Part shown: positions 51,632 to 60,824 of the stretch, in pieces
Layout of the letters: every line of letters starts with the position of its first letter
Numbering within the stretch: position 1 is the stretch's first letter
Assembly (NCBI GenBank): GCA_963556045.3
Contig: CAUVYA020000002.1
Coordinates: 620,001 to 684,000, forward strand
DNA from: UBA4781 sp963556045
GTDB lineage: Bacteria; Chloroflexota; Anaerolineae; Anaerolineales; Anaerolineaceae
DNA length: 64,000 nucleotides
Direction: 5' to 3'
Notes under the pieces: model-generated
What the model saw: the letters and a program-made list of their open reading frames with translations, nothing else
Database searches by the model: none
Told to the model about the DNA's origin: nothing
Made by a program: the position numbers and the translations under genes

Positions 51632-52371
51632 CTTGCCAGTTCTGCATACCAGGCAGCCCCGATGATACCCGCCAGGTTCAATTGTTCGGCGGGCAGCAAG
51701 TTTGCTGATACTTTCAGATATGGAAAGAATTTTTCAGTATGTTTGCTTGCGCCCCCACCCACGATGATCACATCAGGGCTGAACAGGAATTCCAGCTCGT
51801 CCAGATATTCCTGCAATAATTCAGACCATTTTTTCCAGCTTAATTCCTTTTTCTGCCTGACAGCATCAGAAGCGCGTTTCTCGGCGAACTTTCCTCTGAT
51901 CTTGAGATGTCCCAATTCGGTGTTCGGCAGCAGCACACCCCGAACGAAAATCGCCGACCCGATCCCCGTCCCCAGCGTTAGCACAATAACAGTGTCTTTC
52001 TGATACGCTCTTCCAGCGCCAAACTGCATTTCAGCATAACCGGCTGCATCAGCGTCGTTCAGTGTGAATGCAGGCAACCCTGTTCGTTTTGAGACCAGCT
52101 CATTTACATCTAATCCGATCCACTTATTGCTGATATTGGCAGCCGTACGCGCTTTTCCGTCTTTAACAACCGCAGGGAAACCGATCCCGATTATTCCTTC
52201 CCATTGCAGTTCTGTTACCAGATCCGCAATAAGATCTACCGCTTTTTCTGGTTTTACTTTTCCATCGGTAGCAAAACGCTTTCGTTCACTGATCAACTCA
52301 CCTTTACGAGTATCAACCAGCGCTCCTTTAATACCTGATCCCCCCACATCAACTCCCAGAACTTTCGCCAT
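51616..52371 (-). CDS. ppgK: Polyphosphate glucokinase (ROK family)
   Basis: 251 aa. LGVDVGGSGIKGALVD, NDADAAGYAEMQFG, LTLGTGIGSAIFVRGVLLPN followed by TELGHLKIRGK, and LSWKKWSELLQEYL are characteristic of PPGK, which phosphorylates glucose with polyphosphate or ATP. It lacks the CPYHGxC zinc site of the fructokinase at 17858. Downstream of mltG by 8 bases. Confidence 0.93.
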   Translation of the reverse strand: MAKVLGVDVGGSGIKGALVDTRKGELISERKRFATDGKVKPEKAVDLIADLVTELQWEGIIGIGFPAVVKDGKARTAANISNKWIGLDVNELVSKRTGLPAFTLNDADAAGYAEMQFGAGRAYQKDTVIVLTLGTGIGSAIFVRGVLLPNTELGHLKIRGKFAEKRASDAVRQKKELSWKKWSELLQEYLDELEFLFSPDVIIVGGGASKHTEKFFPYLKVSANLLPAEQLNLAGIIGAAWYAELARKKKE

Positions 52372-52379
52372 TTCTCCTC

Positions 52380-53504
52380 CTATGGACAGGCATTCGATTG
52401 ATGTTCAGCATATTCCCGAGCAAAAACATGGTACCCACTGCCATCACATGCAGAACGAAAATAGTAGAAATCAGATTGTACTGGTATAGCAATGGCTATC
52501 AAGCTATCTACGCTTACAGCACAAATAGGAGTGGGCGGGAAACCATTGTAGATATATGTATTATATAAAGAATCAACCTGCAGGTCTGCACTCGAAAGGG
52601 GTACTTTCCACCAATCTGCGGTAGTTTGTTGTGAAGCGATCGCGTACTGAACAGTAGGATCACTTTGTAGAGGCATATTCACCTTTAATCGGTTGAGAAA
52701 CACGGATGCAATCAAATCCTTTTCCCCCGGTTGAACGGCTTCTCTTTCCACAATGGATGCCAGTGTGATAGCCTGATAAGCATCCAAGCCCTGTTCTGCA
52801 AACGCTTGCAGCACTTCTGGAGTGAATTGTGCCGCAGTTTGATCGATCAGATTCTGTACAAATTCAGTAACCGTAACAGATCTTAATATTTCATATTCCC
52901 CTGCCAGCACCAACCCTTCCAGGTTGGGAGCTTCCTGGAATATCGCGGGTAGAGATAATCCTTCTCTTGATTCAAAAACATGCAGTAGATCATGAGCTGT
53001 GAAACTCAAACCGGAGGTGGTGATCAATTCTGCAATTTCTGTGAACCGCATACCCGGCAGGACCACAAATGTCACATCCAGTGGAGTCGGATCTATCATG
53101 GCAGATGCTATTTCGATAGGTGTCTGGTCACTTGATAAGGAATAGGTACCGCTTTGTAGAATTCTGTCATAGCCCTTATACACAAGATAGGTAAGAAAAG
53201 TCGTTTCATCAGAAATGAAACCAGCATTTGCGAGGCGGTCACTGACCTGTGCAGCGGTATCGCCCATTTCTATGTGAAACTCCTGCCCGTCCTGCGCTGT
53301 TGATTCGATGGAAGTTGTCAATTTTTCCCGATCAAGGTATAACATTAGAGCATAGCGATTAGCCTGAAATAAGGAAAAGGAAGGATCAGGTGATCCGAAA
53401 AGTGCAGTCGTTTGCTGCGGGATCCACAGGAAAAACCCAAATGCCGCTGTCCCTACGAAAACAACCACAATGATGATCACTACAATGAGAAAATTCCTTT
53501 TCAT
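52380..53504 (-). CDS. mltG: Endolytic murein transglycosylase MltG
   Basis: 374 aa. One N-terminal membrane anchor (about 4-30), LysM-like region, then the YceG domain with catalytic Glu in LASIVEREAV, plus VFLNRLKVNMPLQSDPTVQYA and YNTYIYNGFPPTPI. It cuts nascent peptidoglycan strands at the membrane, so the cell has a murein wall. The frame runs to 53654 through ruvX; ATG53504 (MKRNFLIVV) is the sensible start. Confidence 0.94.
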   Translation of the reverse strand: MKRNFLIVVIIIVVVFVGTAAFGFFLWIPQQTTALFGSPDPSFSLFQANRYALMLYLDREKLTTSIESTAQDGQEFHIEMGDTAAQVSDRLANAGFISDETTFLTYLVYKGYDRILQSGTYSLSSDQTPIEIASAMIDPTPLDVTFVVLPGMRFTEIAELITTSGLSFTAHDLLHVFESREGLSLPAIFQEAPNLEGLVLAGEYEILRSVTVTEFVQNLIDQTAAQFTPEVLQAFAEQGLDAYQAITLASIVEREAVQPGEKDLIASVFLNRLKVNMPLQSDPTVQYAIASQQTTADWWKVPLSSADLQVDSLYNTYIYNGFPPTPICAVSVDSLIAIAIPVQSDFYYFRSACDGSGYHVFAREYAEHQSNACP

Positions 53505-53508
53505 GGTT

Positions 53509-53934
53509 CTATACTCCACGTTCGCACTGAAAATCAAGATATGATTGCAGCAGAATGCAGGCAGCCACATCATCCAGATGACCCTGCCGATCTTTCCGCC
53601 GCACCCCCATTTGACGTCGTGATTGCTGTGCTGCCCGGGTAGTACCTGTTTCATCCCAGTAGTGAATAGGGATCGAGATCGTATTTTTCAACGTCTCTGC
53701 CAGGCGAATCGCTTTTCTTCCCGAAAAAGTTGCTTGCCCCTCTTCATCTCGGCTGATACCAATGATGATCTCCCCAATACCCTGTTCCTTGCAAATAGCA
53801 GCAATTCTCGCAGCACTGGATTGATAAGAAGAGTGCTGAATAACACAAAACGGGCGCGAGATCGTCCCACTTGGATCCGAAATGGATACCCCAATGCGTT
53901 TTTCTCCCGGATCAATTCCTAAATATCGTTTCAT
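53509..53934 (-). CDS. ruvX: RuvX/YqgF family RNase H-like nuclease
   Basis: 141 aa. GIDPGEKRIGVSISDPSG (first catalytic Asp), IIIGISRDEEG, HYWDETGTTRAA, and DDVAACILLQSYLD with the last acidic residues. Homologues process pre-16S rRNA ends or Holliday junctions. Four bases before mltG, which is a common pairing. Confidence 0.93.
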   Translation of the reverse strand: MKRYLGIDPGEKRIGVSISDPSGTISRPFCVIQHSSYQSSAARIAAICKEQGIGEIIIGISRDEEGQATFSGRKAIRLAETLKNTISIPIHYWDETGTTRAAQQSRRQMGVRRKDRQGHLDDVAACILLQSYLDFQCERGV

Positions 53935-53994
53935 AAATTTTCGCTTTCTCTGGCATTATACAATAGAACCTTTTCTGCCTTCGAATAATGGTAT

Positions 53995-54064
53995 AAGATA
54001 ATATTTGTCTGATTTATCTTAAAATTTTCAAGAATCAAACCTTTCAAGCTGGATTCGCTATAAT
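53995..54064 (+). promoter_or_regulatory. Control region of the lipoprotein-msrPQ-helicase operon
   Basis: Perfect TATAAT at 54059-54064, no clear -35. Upstream, AAGATAA (53995-54001) and TTATCTT (54014-54020) form an inverted repeat with a 12-base gap, possibly an operator for this or the divergent ruvX promoter. Confidence 0.4.
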
Positions 54065-54091
54065 TATTAAGACGAGAAGAAAGTGGTAAAA

Positions 54092-54901
54092 ATGAAAAAA
54101 ATATTGCTTTTCCTATTTCTCCTGATTTTAATGTCTTCCTGCAATTTCCCCCTTTCACAGGAGGATAATTTCAATGAAAGAGTTGGAACACAGGCTGCAC
54201 TGGCGTTCACTCAAACAGCCATACAAAATCAGAATACTATTCCCACGATCACACTGCAGCCAACTTCTTCCATGCCAACTGTCACCCCATCCAGTGAGCA
54301 CGCCAATCCGAAAGATGATCTTGGAAACGCTGCCTGGACGGATTCCATCAACAACGGCAGCGGCTTCGGGCTCGGTAGCGATGTGGAAACAATTGAAGGT
54401 ACCAATGCGTCTGTTTGGGTAGAAAACGGCGCATTCCATATGCACCGCTCCACGACATCAGGCGGTTACATCTGGTATTGCTCCTATCCCAACATCTCTG
54501 ATTTCTATTTGGAGGCAAAATTCACCGTTCAAAACTGTAATGGCAGTGATGAATACGGTCTCACCTTCCGCAAACCGGATTTCGGAGATAAAACCGGTTA
54601 TTACTTCGCAGTTAAATGTGATGGAACCTTCAATTTGATGCGCTGGACGAATGCCGGTTTTACTCTACTGGGAGAATGGACGATCAGCACTCTTCTAGAT
54701 ACCGGCGATGATTCGGTTAATACACTGGGAGTATGGGCAGAAGGAGACCACTTCAAACTGTACATTAACGATCAATTTGCCGCCGAATATACAGATGATT
54801 CCCCCATGCTATCCGGATATTTTGGATTATTCAGTAATCCACTGCAAACATCTGGATTAACCATTCTTATGGATGAGGTTTCATACTGGAATTTACCTTA
54901 A
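54092..54901 (+). CDS. Lipoprotein with Thr/Pro-rich linker and lectin-like jellyroll
   Basis: 269 aa. Signal peptide with lipobox LMSSC (Cys17), then a Thr/Gln/Pro linker (PTITLQPTSSMPTVTPSS) of the kind common in Chloroflexota surface lipoproteins. The rest (about 75-269) is beta-rich and resembles LamG/DUF1080-type concanavalin folds (YIWYCSYPNISDFYLEAKF; GVWAEGDHFKLYINDQF; GYFGLFSNP). It likely binds carbohydrate at the cell surface. A GTG start at 54083 would add three residues. Confidence 0.82.
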   Translation: MKKILLFLFLLILMSSCNFPLSQEDNFNERVGTQAALAFTQTAIQNQNTIPTITLQPTSSMPTVTPSSEHANPKDDLGNAAWTDSINNGSGFGLGSDVETIEGTNASVWVENGAFHMHRSTTSGGYIWYCSYPNISDFYLEAKFTVQNCNGSDEYGLTFRKPDFGDKTGYYFAVKCDGTFNLMRWTNAGFTLLGEWTISTLLDTGDDSVNTLGVWAEGDHFKLYINDQFAAEYTDDSPMLSGYFGLFSNPLQTSGLTILMDEVSYWNLP

Positions 54902-54926
54902 GAGAGAATTAGAAAAGGAAAAAATA

Positions 54927-55865
54927 ATGGCTGAAAAGCAAAAACCGGATGAGATCACTCCGGAAGAACTGTATCAGTCACGCCGCGCATTTCTTAAAAG
55001 CGGACTCACCATCACGTCTGCCGCAGCTTTGCTGGCAGCCTGCAAACCGAGCACCATTGACCCAGCACCTATGGCAACCGCCAGTACCACAGGGTTGGTG
55101 GATGACCTGGGTGCTGCTGCCACATCGGAAGAAGATATCACCGGATTTACCAATTACTATGAATTCTCTTCTGATAAGTTGAAACCAACAGACCTTGCCC
55201 GAGACTTTATCACCAGCCCGTGGACGATACAGATTGGTGGAATGGTCAGGAATCCTCAAGAGGTCTCAGTAGATGATCTCATAAATCGTTATCCCATCAC
55301 CGAAAAGATATATCGTATGCGCTGTGTTGAAGGCTGGTCTATGGTAATCCCCTGGCAGGGATTCCTGCTCAAAGACTTGATCGAGGATGTCAACCCCACC
55401 AGAGATGCACGCTATGTTCGATTTGAAGGGGTTCTGGATCCCGACCAGATGCCCGGTCAGAGATATTCCACCTATCCCTGGCCTTATATAGAAGGATTGC
55501 GTTTGGATGAAGCCATGCACGATCTCACTTTACTGGCAACCGGTATATATGGGAAAATCCTAACTCCACAAAATGGCGCTCCCATCCGATTGGTTGTGCC
55601 CTGGAAATATGGATTCAAATCCATCAAAGCTATTCGCAGGATCGATTTTGTGGACGAAATGCCCACTTCGCTGTGGATGGCATTATCTCCCGGTGAATAT
55701 GGTTTCTATGCCAATGTCAATCCAAACGTCCCCCACCCGCGCTGGTCGCAAGCCAGCGAACAACGCATCGGGGAATCTGGCAGGCGTGATACCCTCATGT
55801 TCAATGGTTACGAACAGCAGGTACAGGATCTGTACAGTGGAATGGATCTCACAGTGGATTTTTGA
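54927..55865 (+). CDS. msrP: Protein-methionine-sulfoxide reductase catalytic subunit MsrP
   Basis: 312 aa molybdopterin enzyme that repairs oxidised Met in exported proteins. Twin-arginine signal SRRAFLKSG runs into ALLAACKPS, a lipobox, so it is probably a Tat-exported lipoprotein. The Mo ligand Cys lies in RMRCVEGWSM. APIRLVVPWKYGFKSIKAIRRIDF matches YedY. It overlaps msrQ (TGATG). In E. coli the protein is soluble in the periplasm. Confidence 0.94.
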   Translation: MAEKQKPDEITPEELYQSRRAFLKSGLTITSAAALLAACKPSTIDPAPMATASTTGLVDDLGAAATSEEDITGFTNYYEFSSDKLKPTDLARDFITSPWTIQIGGMVRNPQEVSVDDLINRYPITEKIYRMRCVEGWSMVIPWQGFLLKDLIEDVNPTRDARYVRFEGVLDPDQMPGQRYSTYPWPYIEGLRLDEAMHDLTLLATGIYGKILTPQNGAPIRLVVPWKYGFKSIKAIRRIDFVDEMPTSLWMALSPGEYGFYANVNPNVPHPRWSQASEQRIGESGRRDTLMFNGYEQQVQDLYSGMDLTVDF

Positions 55866-56497
55866 TGAAAAGACCATCGAGGATCATGATCATCTCATGG
55901 ATTGCCGCCGCGCTGCCAGCCATTCGATTTATCATTGCCTATGCGCAAGGTTCATATGAGCCGTACCCCACTTTATTCCTGACCCAGTTCTCCGGTACCA
56001 CTGCCATCACGTTCTTGCTATTGTCGCTTGCCTGCACTCCCCTGCGCAATATCTTTTCGCTCAGCAGTCTGATCCAGTCCAGAAAGGTATTCGGTTTGAC
56101 TTCCTTTTATTACGCACTGGTGCACGCTCTGACATTTCTGGTGCTCGATTATCAATTGAAATGGAACTGGCTGATCCCTGAATTTCAGAATAAGCCTTAC
56201 CTATTATTAGGGTTGGCAGCTCTCCTGCTCCTGCTGGTACTGGCACTCACATCTATACGATCCTTCCAGAAAAGAACCGTAGACCTGTGGCTCAAGATCC
56301 ATCGCTGGGTCTATGCCACCGCTCTTTTGGTATTGATCCATCAGTATTTCGCGATCAAGGGTGATAAACGAACTGCAATTGTGTATCTGGTCATTTTCGT
56401 AATATTGATGGTTCTCCGCATCCCGTTTATCAAATCCAAGGTTAGAATAAAAGGGGAGGACGGCATTCAGAAGATCAACCATTGGCTGCTGTCTTGA
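55865..56497 (+). CDS. msrQ: MsrQ heme-binding membrane subunit
   Basis: 210 aa, about six transmembrane helices of the ferric-reductase-like family. Candidate heme His residues occur in YYALVHALTF, WLKIHRWVYA and LVLIHQYF. It passes electrons from the quinone pool to MsrP. Start ATG shares its A with the msrP TGA stop. Confidence 0.93.
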   Translation: MKRPSRIMIISWIAAALPAIRFIIAYAQGSYEPYPTLFLTQFSGTTAITFLLLSLACTPLRNIFSLSSLIQSRKVFGLTSFYYALVHALTFLVLDYQLKWNWLIPEFQNKPYLLLGLAALLLLLVLALTSIRSFQKRTVDLWLKIHRWVYATALLVLIHQYFAIKGDKRTAIVYLVIFVILMVLRIPFIKSKVRIKGEDGIQKINHWLLS

Positions 56498-56509
56498 TGA
56501 AATACTTAG

Positions 56510-58606
56510 ATGAACAATCAACGTTACAATTCGCTGCAACAGGAAGTGATAGATTGTGAGATAGACTCACATCTCTTTGTGGAGGGACCTTTCAAGAGTG
56601 GGAAGACCAGCGCTGCCACAGCCAGGTTGAAAAAAATGGCGGCTCAAAGTGACCCGCAACAGCAGATCCTCATTCTCACCCCTCAGCATTCCCTGTCACA
56701 GCCCTACCGGAATTGTCTGCTGGAAGCTGATTTTCCAACAGGTGTTGTTCCTACCATTACCACACTGGCAGGTCTTTCCCGCCAATTTATCCGTCTATTC
56801 TGGGCGATCATTGCGCAAGACAGCGGTTTTGAAGGTCACTCATCTTCACCTACTTTTCTTAATATGGAAAGCGCCCAATTTTTCATGGAGCAAGTTTGCC
56901 GACCCTATCTGGAAAAGGGCTATTTTTTAGAGATCCATATCGATCAAGCGCGCTTATTCAGTCAGATCCTGGATACCATGAACAAAGCCGCGCTGGTAGG
57001 CTATCCTCTGGAAGAAACTGCAAGACGTCTGACCACTGCCTGGAATGGAGAAGCAATCCGAGAAAAGCATTACCAGCAGTCTCAGGAGTGCGCATTAGCT
57101 TTCCGCAATTTCTGTCTGCAAAACGATCTGCTCGATTTTTCTTTACAATTGGAGACCTTTCGCAACATTAATCTCTCAAACCGAGATTTACGGCAGCAAT
57201 TTTTCGAACCTTACCGCTATCTCATCGCAGATAATATCGAAGAGGATGTGCCCTGTCTGCACGACCTGCTGCTGGAATTGAATGATCAGATCCCATCCAT
57301 GCTATTCATTAAAGACACCCACGCCGGTTTCCGTTCCTTTCTTGGTGCAGATCCCAATTCCGCTGATCGCTTGCGAACTATCTGTTCGCACATTTTTTCT
57401 TTTACAGAGCAATTTGGTATATCTCCCCCAGTACATGCCCTTCAAAACGCCTTGACCCACTGCATCACACGCACCAACACTGAAATTTCTCCGGATGCTT
57501 TACAGGCATACACTCTCCAAACCGTTCAATTCTATCCGGAGATGATCACAAGTGTATGTGATGTGGTGGATACCCTCATCCATCAGGAGCAGGTTGCACC
57601 GGGTGAAATTGCGATCCTTTCGCCATACTTACCAGATTCGTTGAAGTTTTCCCTCACCACACGACTGCAAGCCCTTTCCATACCTTTCCTCAGCACACGC
57701 CCTTCACGAACTTTAATAGAAGAGCCTGTCACCAATGCTGTAATGGTGTTGGCAAAACATGCTTATCCACAATGGAAAATGCCCATTACCATAGAACAAC
57801 TGCGCAGCACTCTGATGGTCTTGCTTCCTGATTGCAACATCATTCGTGCCAGTTTGCTGGCTCAAAATATTCTGCACACGAACCATCAACTGGAGCATTT
57901 TTCCTCTATTCCGCAGTTCACGCGTGACCGCATCACATATGAGATCGGAAACAAATTCGATGCCATTCTAGACTGGATCAAAAATTCCATCCAGAAGGAA
58001 CAGGTCCCACTGGATGTATTTCTCTCACTGTTATTTGGTGAGGTTCTATCACAGCCCGGGTTCGGGCTGCATGAGGACGTCGATAATGCTGTTCTCCTGA
58101 CTCGCTTGATCACCTCGATCCGTGAGTTTCGCCTTACATTTCAGTCCCTGGCAGAGCAGCAAAATAAAGACAGCGGTCTGCTTTTCATGGAAACACTGCA
58201 GCGCGGTCTGCTACCGGCAGCATATTATCGGAACGCTCCCGAAACAGATGCTGTAACGATTGCACCCGCCTTCACTTTCCTGATGAAGAATCAGCCAGTG
58301 CGCTTCCAATTCTGGCTGGATATTGGTGACATCGGCTGGTGGGAACGTCTGGACCAACCCCTTACCCACCCTTACGTTCTCAACCGCAATTGGGATCAAT
58401 CTAAACACTGGACGGATGCGCAGGAATTCACAGCCAATCAATCTTCTCTGGAACGATTGGTGCGGGGATTACTGGATCGCTGTGAAGAACATGTTTATCT
58501 GTACGCGGTAGGACTCAACCAGGCTGGTATTAATCAGCACAGCCCTTTATTGAGCGGCATCCAGCTATTCCTGAAACGTACGCTGGGGGTGGATCGACAT
58601 GCCTGA
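56510..58606 (+). CDS. Degenerate SF1 helicase-like protein (AddB-like partner)
   Basis: 698 aa. Walker A is GPFKSGKTSAATARL (about residues 26-40), preceded by a Q-motif-like YNSLQQEVID. Where UvrD has DEAQD the sequence reads LIADNIEEDVPCLHDLL. No GITRA-like motif VI is visible; the end is YLYAVGLNQAGINQHSPLL. There is no nuclease motif or Fe-S Cys set at the C-terminus. ATP binding is probably kept and hydrolysis doubtful. It overlaps the next helicase gene by 8 bases, which suggests a heterodimer like AddAB or AdnAB. Confidence 0.85.
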   Translation: MNNQRYNSLQQEVIDCEIDSHLFVEGPFKSGKTSAATARLKKMAAQSDPQQQILILTPQHSLSQPYRNCLLEADFPTGVVPTITTLAGLSRQFIRLFWAIIAQDSGFEGHSSSPTFLNMESAQFFMEQVCRPYLEKGYFLEIHIDQARLFSQILDTMNKAALVGYPLEETARRLTTAWNGEAIREKHYQQSQECALAFRNFCLQNDLLDFSLQLETFRNINLSNRDLRQQFFEPYRYLIADNIEEDVPCLHDLLLELNDQIPSMLFIKDTHAGFRSFLGADPNSADRLRTICSHIFSFTEQFGISPPVHALQNALTHCITRTNTEISPDALQAYTLQTVQFYPEMITSVCDVVDTLIHQEQVAPGEIAILSPYLPDSLKFSLTTRLQALSIPFLSTRPSRTLIEEPVTNAVMVLAKHAYPQWKMPITIEQLRSTLMVLLPDCNIIRASLLAQNILHTNHQLEHFSSIPQFTRDRITYEIGNKFDAILDWIKNSIQKEQVPLDVFLSLLFGEVLSQPGFGLHEDVDNAVLLTRLITSIREFRLTFQSLAEQQNKDSGLLFMETLQRGLLPAAYYRNAPETDAVTIAPAFTFLMKNQPVRFQFWLDIGDIGWWERLDQPLTHPYVLNRNWDQSKHWTDAQEFTANQSSLERLVRGLLDRCEEHVYLYAVGLNQAGINQHSPLLSGIQLFLKRTLGVDRHA

Positions 58607-60824
58607 ATTCATTCCACGCCCGGCGCAGGCGAAGATCTTGCAGTATGAGCATGGCAAAATGGGCATTGCCGCAGTTCCCGGCAGCGGAAAGACACACACC
58701 CTCTCGTACCTGGCTGCCAGCCTGATCGCATCCGATGCTATCCAGGATGGGCAGGAAGTGCTGGTCGTTACATTGGTGAACTCAGCCGTGCACAATTTTT
58801 CAAAACGTATCAGCCGGTTCGTGAAGCAATTCGGTTTGCTGGAAAACATCGGCTATCGCGTACGCACCCTGCACGGGCTGGCGCACGATATCGTTCGCGA
58901 ACGTCCCGACCTGGCTGGGCTGGATAATCAATTCCAGATCGTGGATGAACGTGCCAGCAGCGCCATACTCGACCAGATCGTCAATACCTGGATGCGCGGT
59001 CACAGCGATTTTTTGATGGCTTACACCCAGCCGGAATCACAGGATGCCATGCAGTATTTACAGAGCAAATGGAAGGCAACTTTGCTCTCCATGGCAGGCA
59101 GCTTCATTCATCAAGCTAAAGATATGGAGCTTACCCCTGAAAAGGTAAACAGACTTGCAGCAGACACGCAAAGCGAACATGATCTGCTTCGTTTTGGCAT
59201 CGATATCTACCATGATTATCAGAACGCTTTAAGCTACCAGGCAGCTATTGACTTTGAAGACCTCATCCGCCTGGCATATAAGGCGCTGCAGATGGATGCA
59301 GGCTACCTGCAGCGTCTACAGGAGCGCTGGCCATATATTCTTGAGGATGAAGCGCAGGACTCTTCTGCATTGCAGGAAAAGATCCTGGGATTACTATGCG
59401 GGAAAGATGGAAACTGGGTGCGGGTAGGCGATCCAAACCAGGCAATTTACGAAACTTTCACCACGGCTGATCCCAAATACCTGCTTGAATTTCTGCGGCG
59501 TGGAGATGTACAGGCATTTGATCTGCCCAATTCCGGTCGTTCTACAAAAAGCATCATGGCACTGGCTAACCATTTTATTGAATGGAATGACTCTCAACCC
59601 AGCACCGACCTGACCCATTCTCTGGTTCCCCCTCTCATACAGCCTACACCGCCTGATGACCCACAGCCCAATCCGGTGGATATGCCTGAGATGATCTATT
59701 TATTCAAAGAAAAATTGACACCGGAAAAAGAAGAGAACATGGTAGTTCAGTCGGTCACCCGCTGGATTCGGGAGAACCCACAGCAAACCGCTGCCATTCT
59801 GGTCACCCGCAACGACAAGGGAGCCAGCCTGGTTCAGAAATTAAAAAATAATAAAGTAAGCACGGTGGAATTACTGCAAACCAGTTTTTCTACCCGCAGC
59901 ACTGCCAAAAAACTGGCTGATCTTCTGGATTATTTTTCCGACCCAGCCAGTTCCAAAAAACTGAGTTCCGCGTTTGAGTCTTTGTATAAAGATAGTTTTG
60001 AAGACGTGGATCAAAAGAAAGCTCTGCATGCTTTTTGTATGGATCTCAAGAAACAGAGTCTGCTGGAGAATTTCCTCTTTCTGGATGAAGATGATACCAG
60101 TCGATATTCTGATACGCGTGCGGATGATACAGCAATTGATGAACTATTCCAGAATTTCACCCACTTTCTACAGGTCAATCAACGCGCGTCTCTGCTGCCG
60201 ATCCAGCAATTCCTGTTAACACTTTCTTCACAACTTTTCAATGACGCGCATGAACTTGCCCTGGCGTACAAACTGGCAGATGTAATGGAAAGAGCAGCCA
60301 GAACCAATCCCGCTTTCGGCTTAAAAGATTTCGCAGCAGAGCTGGATAAAGTCTATCGCAATCGACTGCGTATCTATGGTTTTTCAGAAGAAGAGTTGGA
60401 ATTTGATCCTGATCTGCACAAAGGTGAGGTTGTGGTTGCTACCATCCATAAAGCCAAGGGGTTGGAGTGGGATAGAGTTTACATCGTCTCTGCCAACAAT
60501 TATGATTTTCCCTGCAATCAACCCTATGATCAGTACATCTCGGAAAAATATTTTATTCGCGACCATCTCAATCTGGAAGCGGAAATGCTGGCGCGCCTTA
60601 AAGCACTCTCTCACCCTTATCCGATGGATGAAGGGGAAGCTACTTTACAGGCACGCAACAACTATAGCGCCGAACGTCTTCGCCTATTTTTTGTAGGGAT
60701 CACACGTGCCCGGAAAGAACTGGTAATCACGTGGAACGAGGGAAAATTCAACAACTGCGTTATGGCGGTCCCATTCGTAGAATTGACCGCTTTTTGGGAG
60801 GATGAACATGCCCGCCATGCCTGA
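58599..60824 (+). CDS. UvrD/AddA-like SF1A helicase
   Basis: 741 aa with all helicase motifs: Ia/I AAVPGSGKTHTLSYL (about 25-39), II ILEDEAQDSS, III VRVGDPNQAIYETFT, V VVATIHKAKGLEWDRVYI, VI RLRLFFVGITRARKEL. No nuclease domain at the C-terminus, unlike AddA or RecB. It should be the motor of a complex with the preceding protein and the following nuclease. Confidence 0.92.
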   Translation: MPEFIPRPAQAKILQYEHGKMGIAAVPGSGKTHTLSYLAASLIASDAIQDGQEVLVVTLVNSAVHNFSKRISRFVKQFGLLENIGYRVRTLHGLAHDIVRERPDLAGLDNQFQIVDERASSAILDQIVNTWMRGHSDFLMAYTQPESQDAMQYLQSKWKATLLSMAGSFIHQAKDMELTPEKVNRLAADTQSEHDLLRFGIDIYHDYQNALSYQAAIDFEDLIRLAYKALQMDAGYLQRLQERWPYILEDEAQDSSALQEKILGLLCGKDGNWVRVGDPNQAIYETFTTADPKYLLEFLRRGDVQAFDLPNSGRSTKSIMALANHFIEWNDSQPSTDLTHSLVPPLIQPTPPDDPQPNPVDMPEMIYLFKEKLTPEKEENMVVQSVTRWIRENPQQTAAILVTRNDKGASLVQKLKNNKVSTVELLQTSFSTRSTAKKLADLLDYFSDPASSKKLSSAFESLYKDSFEDVDQKKALHAFCMDLKKQSLLENFLFLDEDDTSRYSDTRADDTAIDELFQNFTHFLQVNQRASLLPIQQFLLTLSSQLFNDAHELALAYKLADVMERAARTNPAFGLKDFAAELDKVYRNRLRIYGFSEEELEFDPDLHKGEVVVATIHKAKGLEWDRVYIVSANNYDFPCNQPYDQYISEKYFIRDHLNLEAEMLARLKALSHPYPMDEGEATLQARNNYSAERLRLFFVGITRARKELVITWNEGKFNNCVMAVPFVELTAFWEDEHARHA

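Noticed and set aside
53505..53654. 50-codon extension of mltG
   Set aside because: It lies inside ruvX in another frame; the membrane anchor begins at ATG53504.
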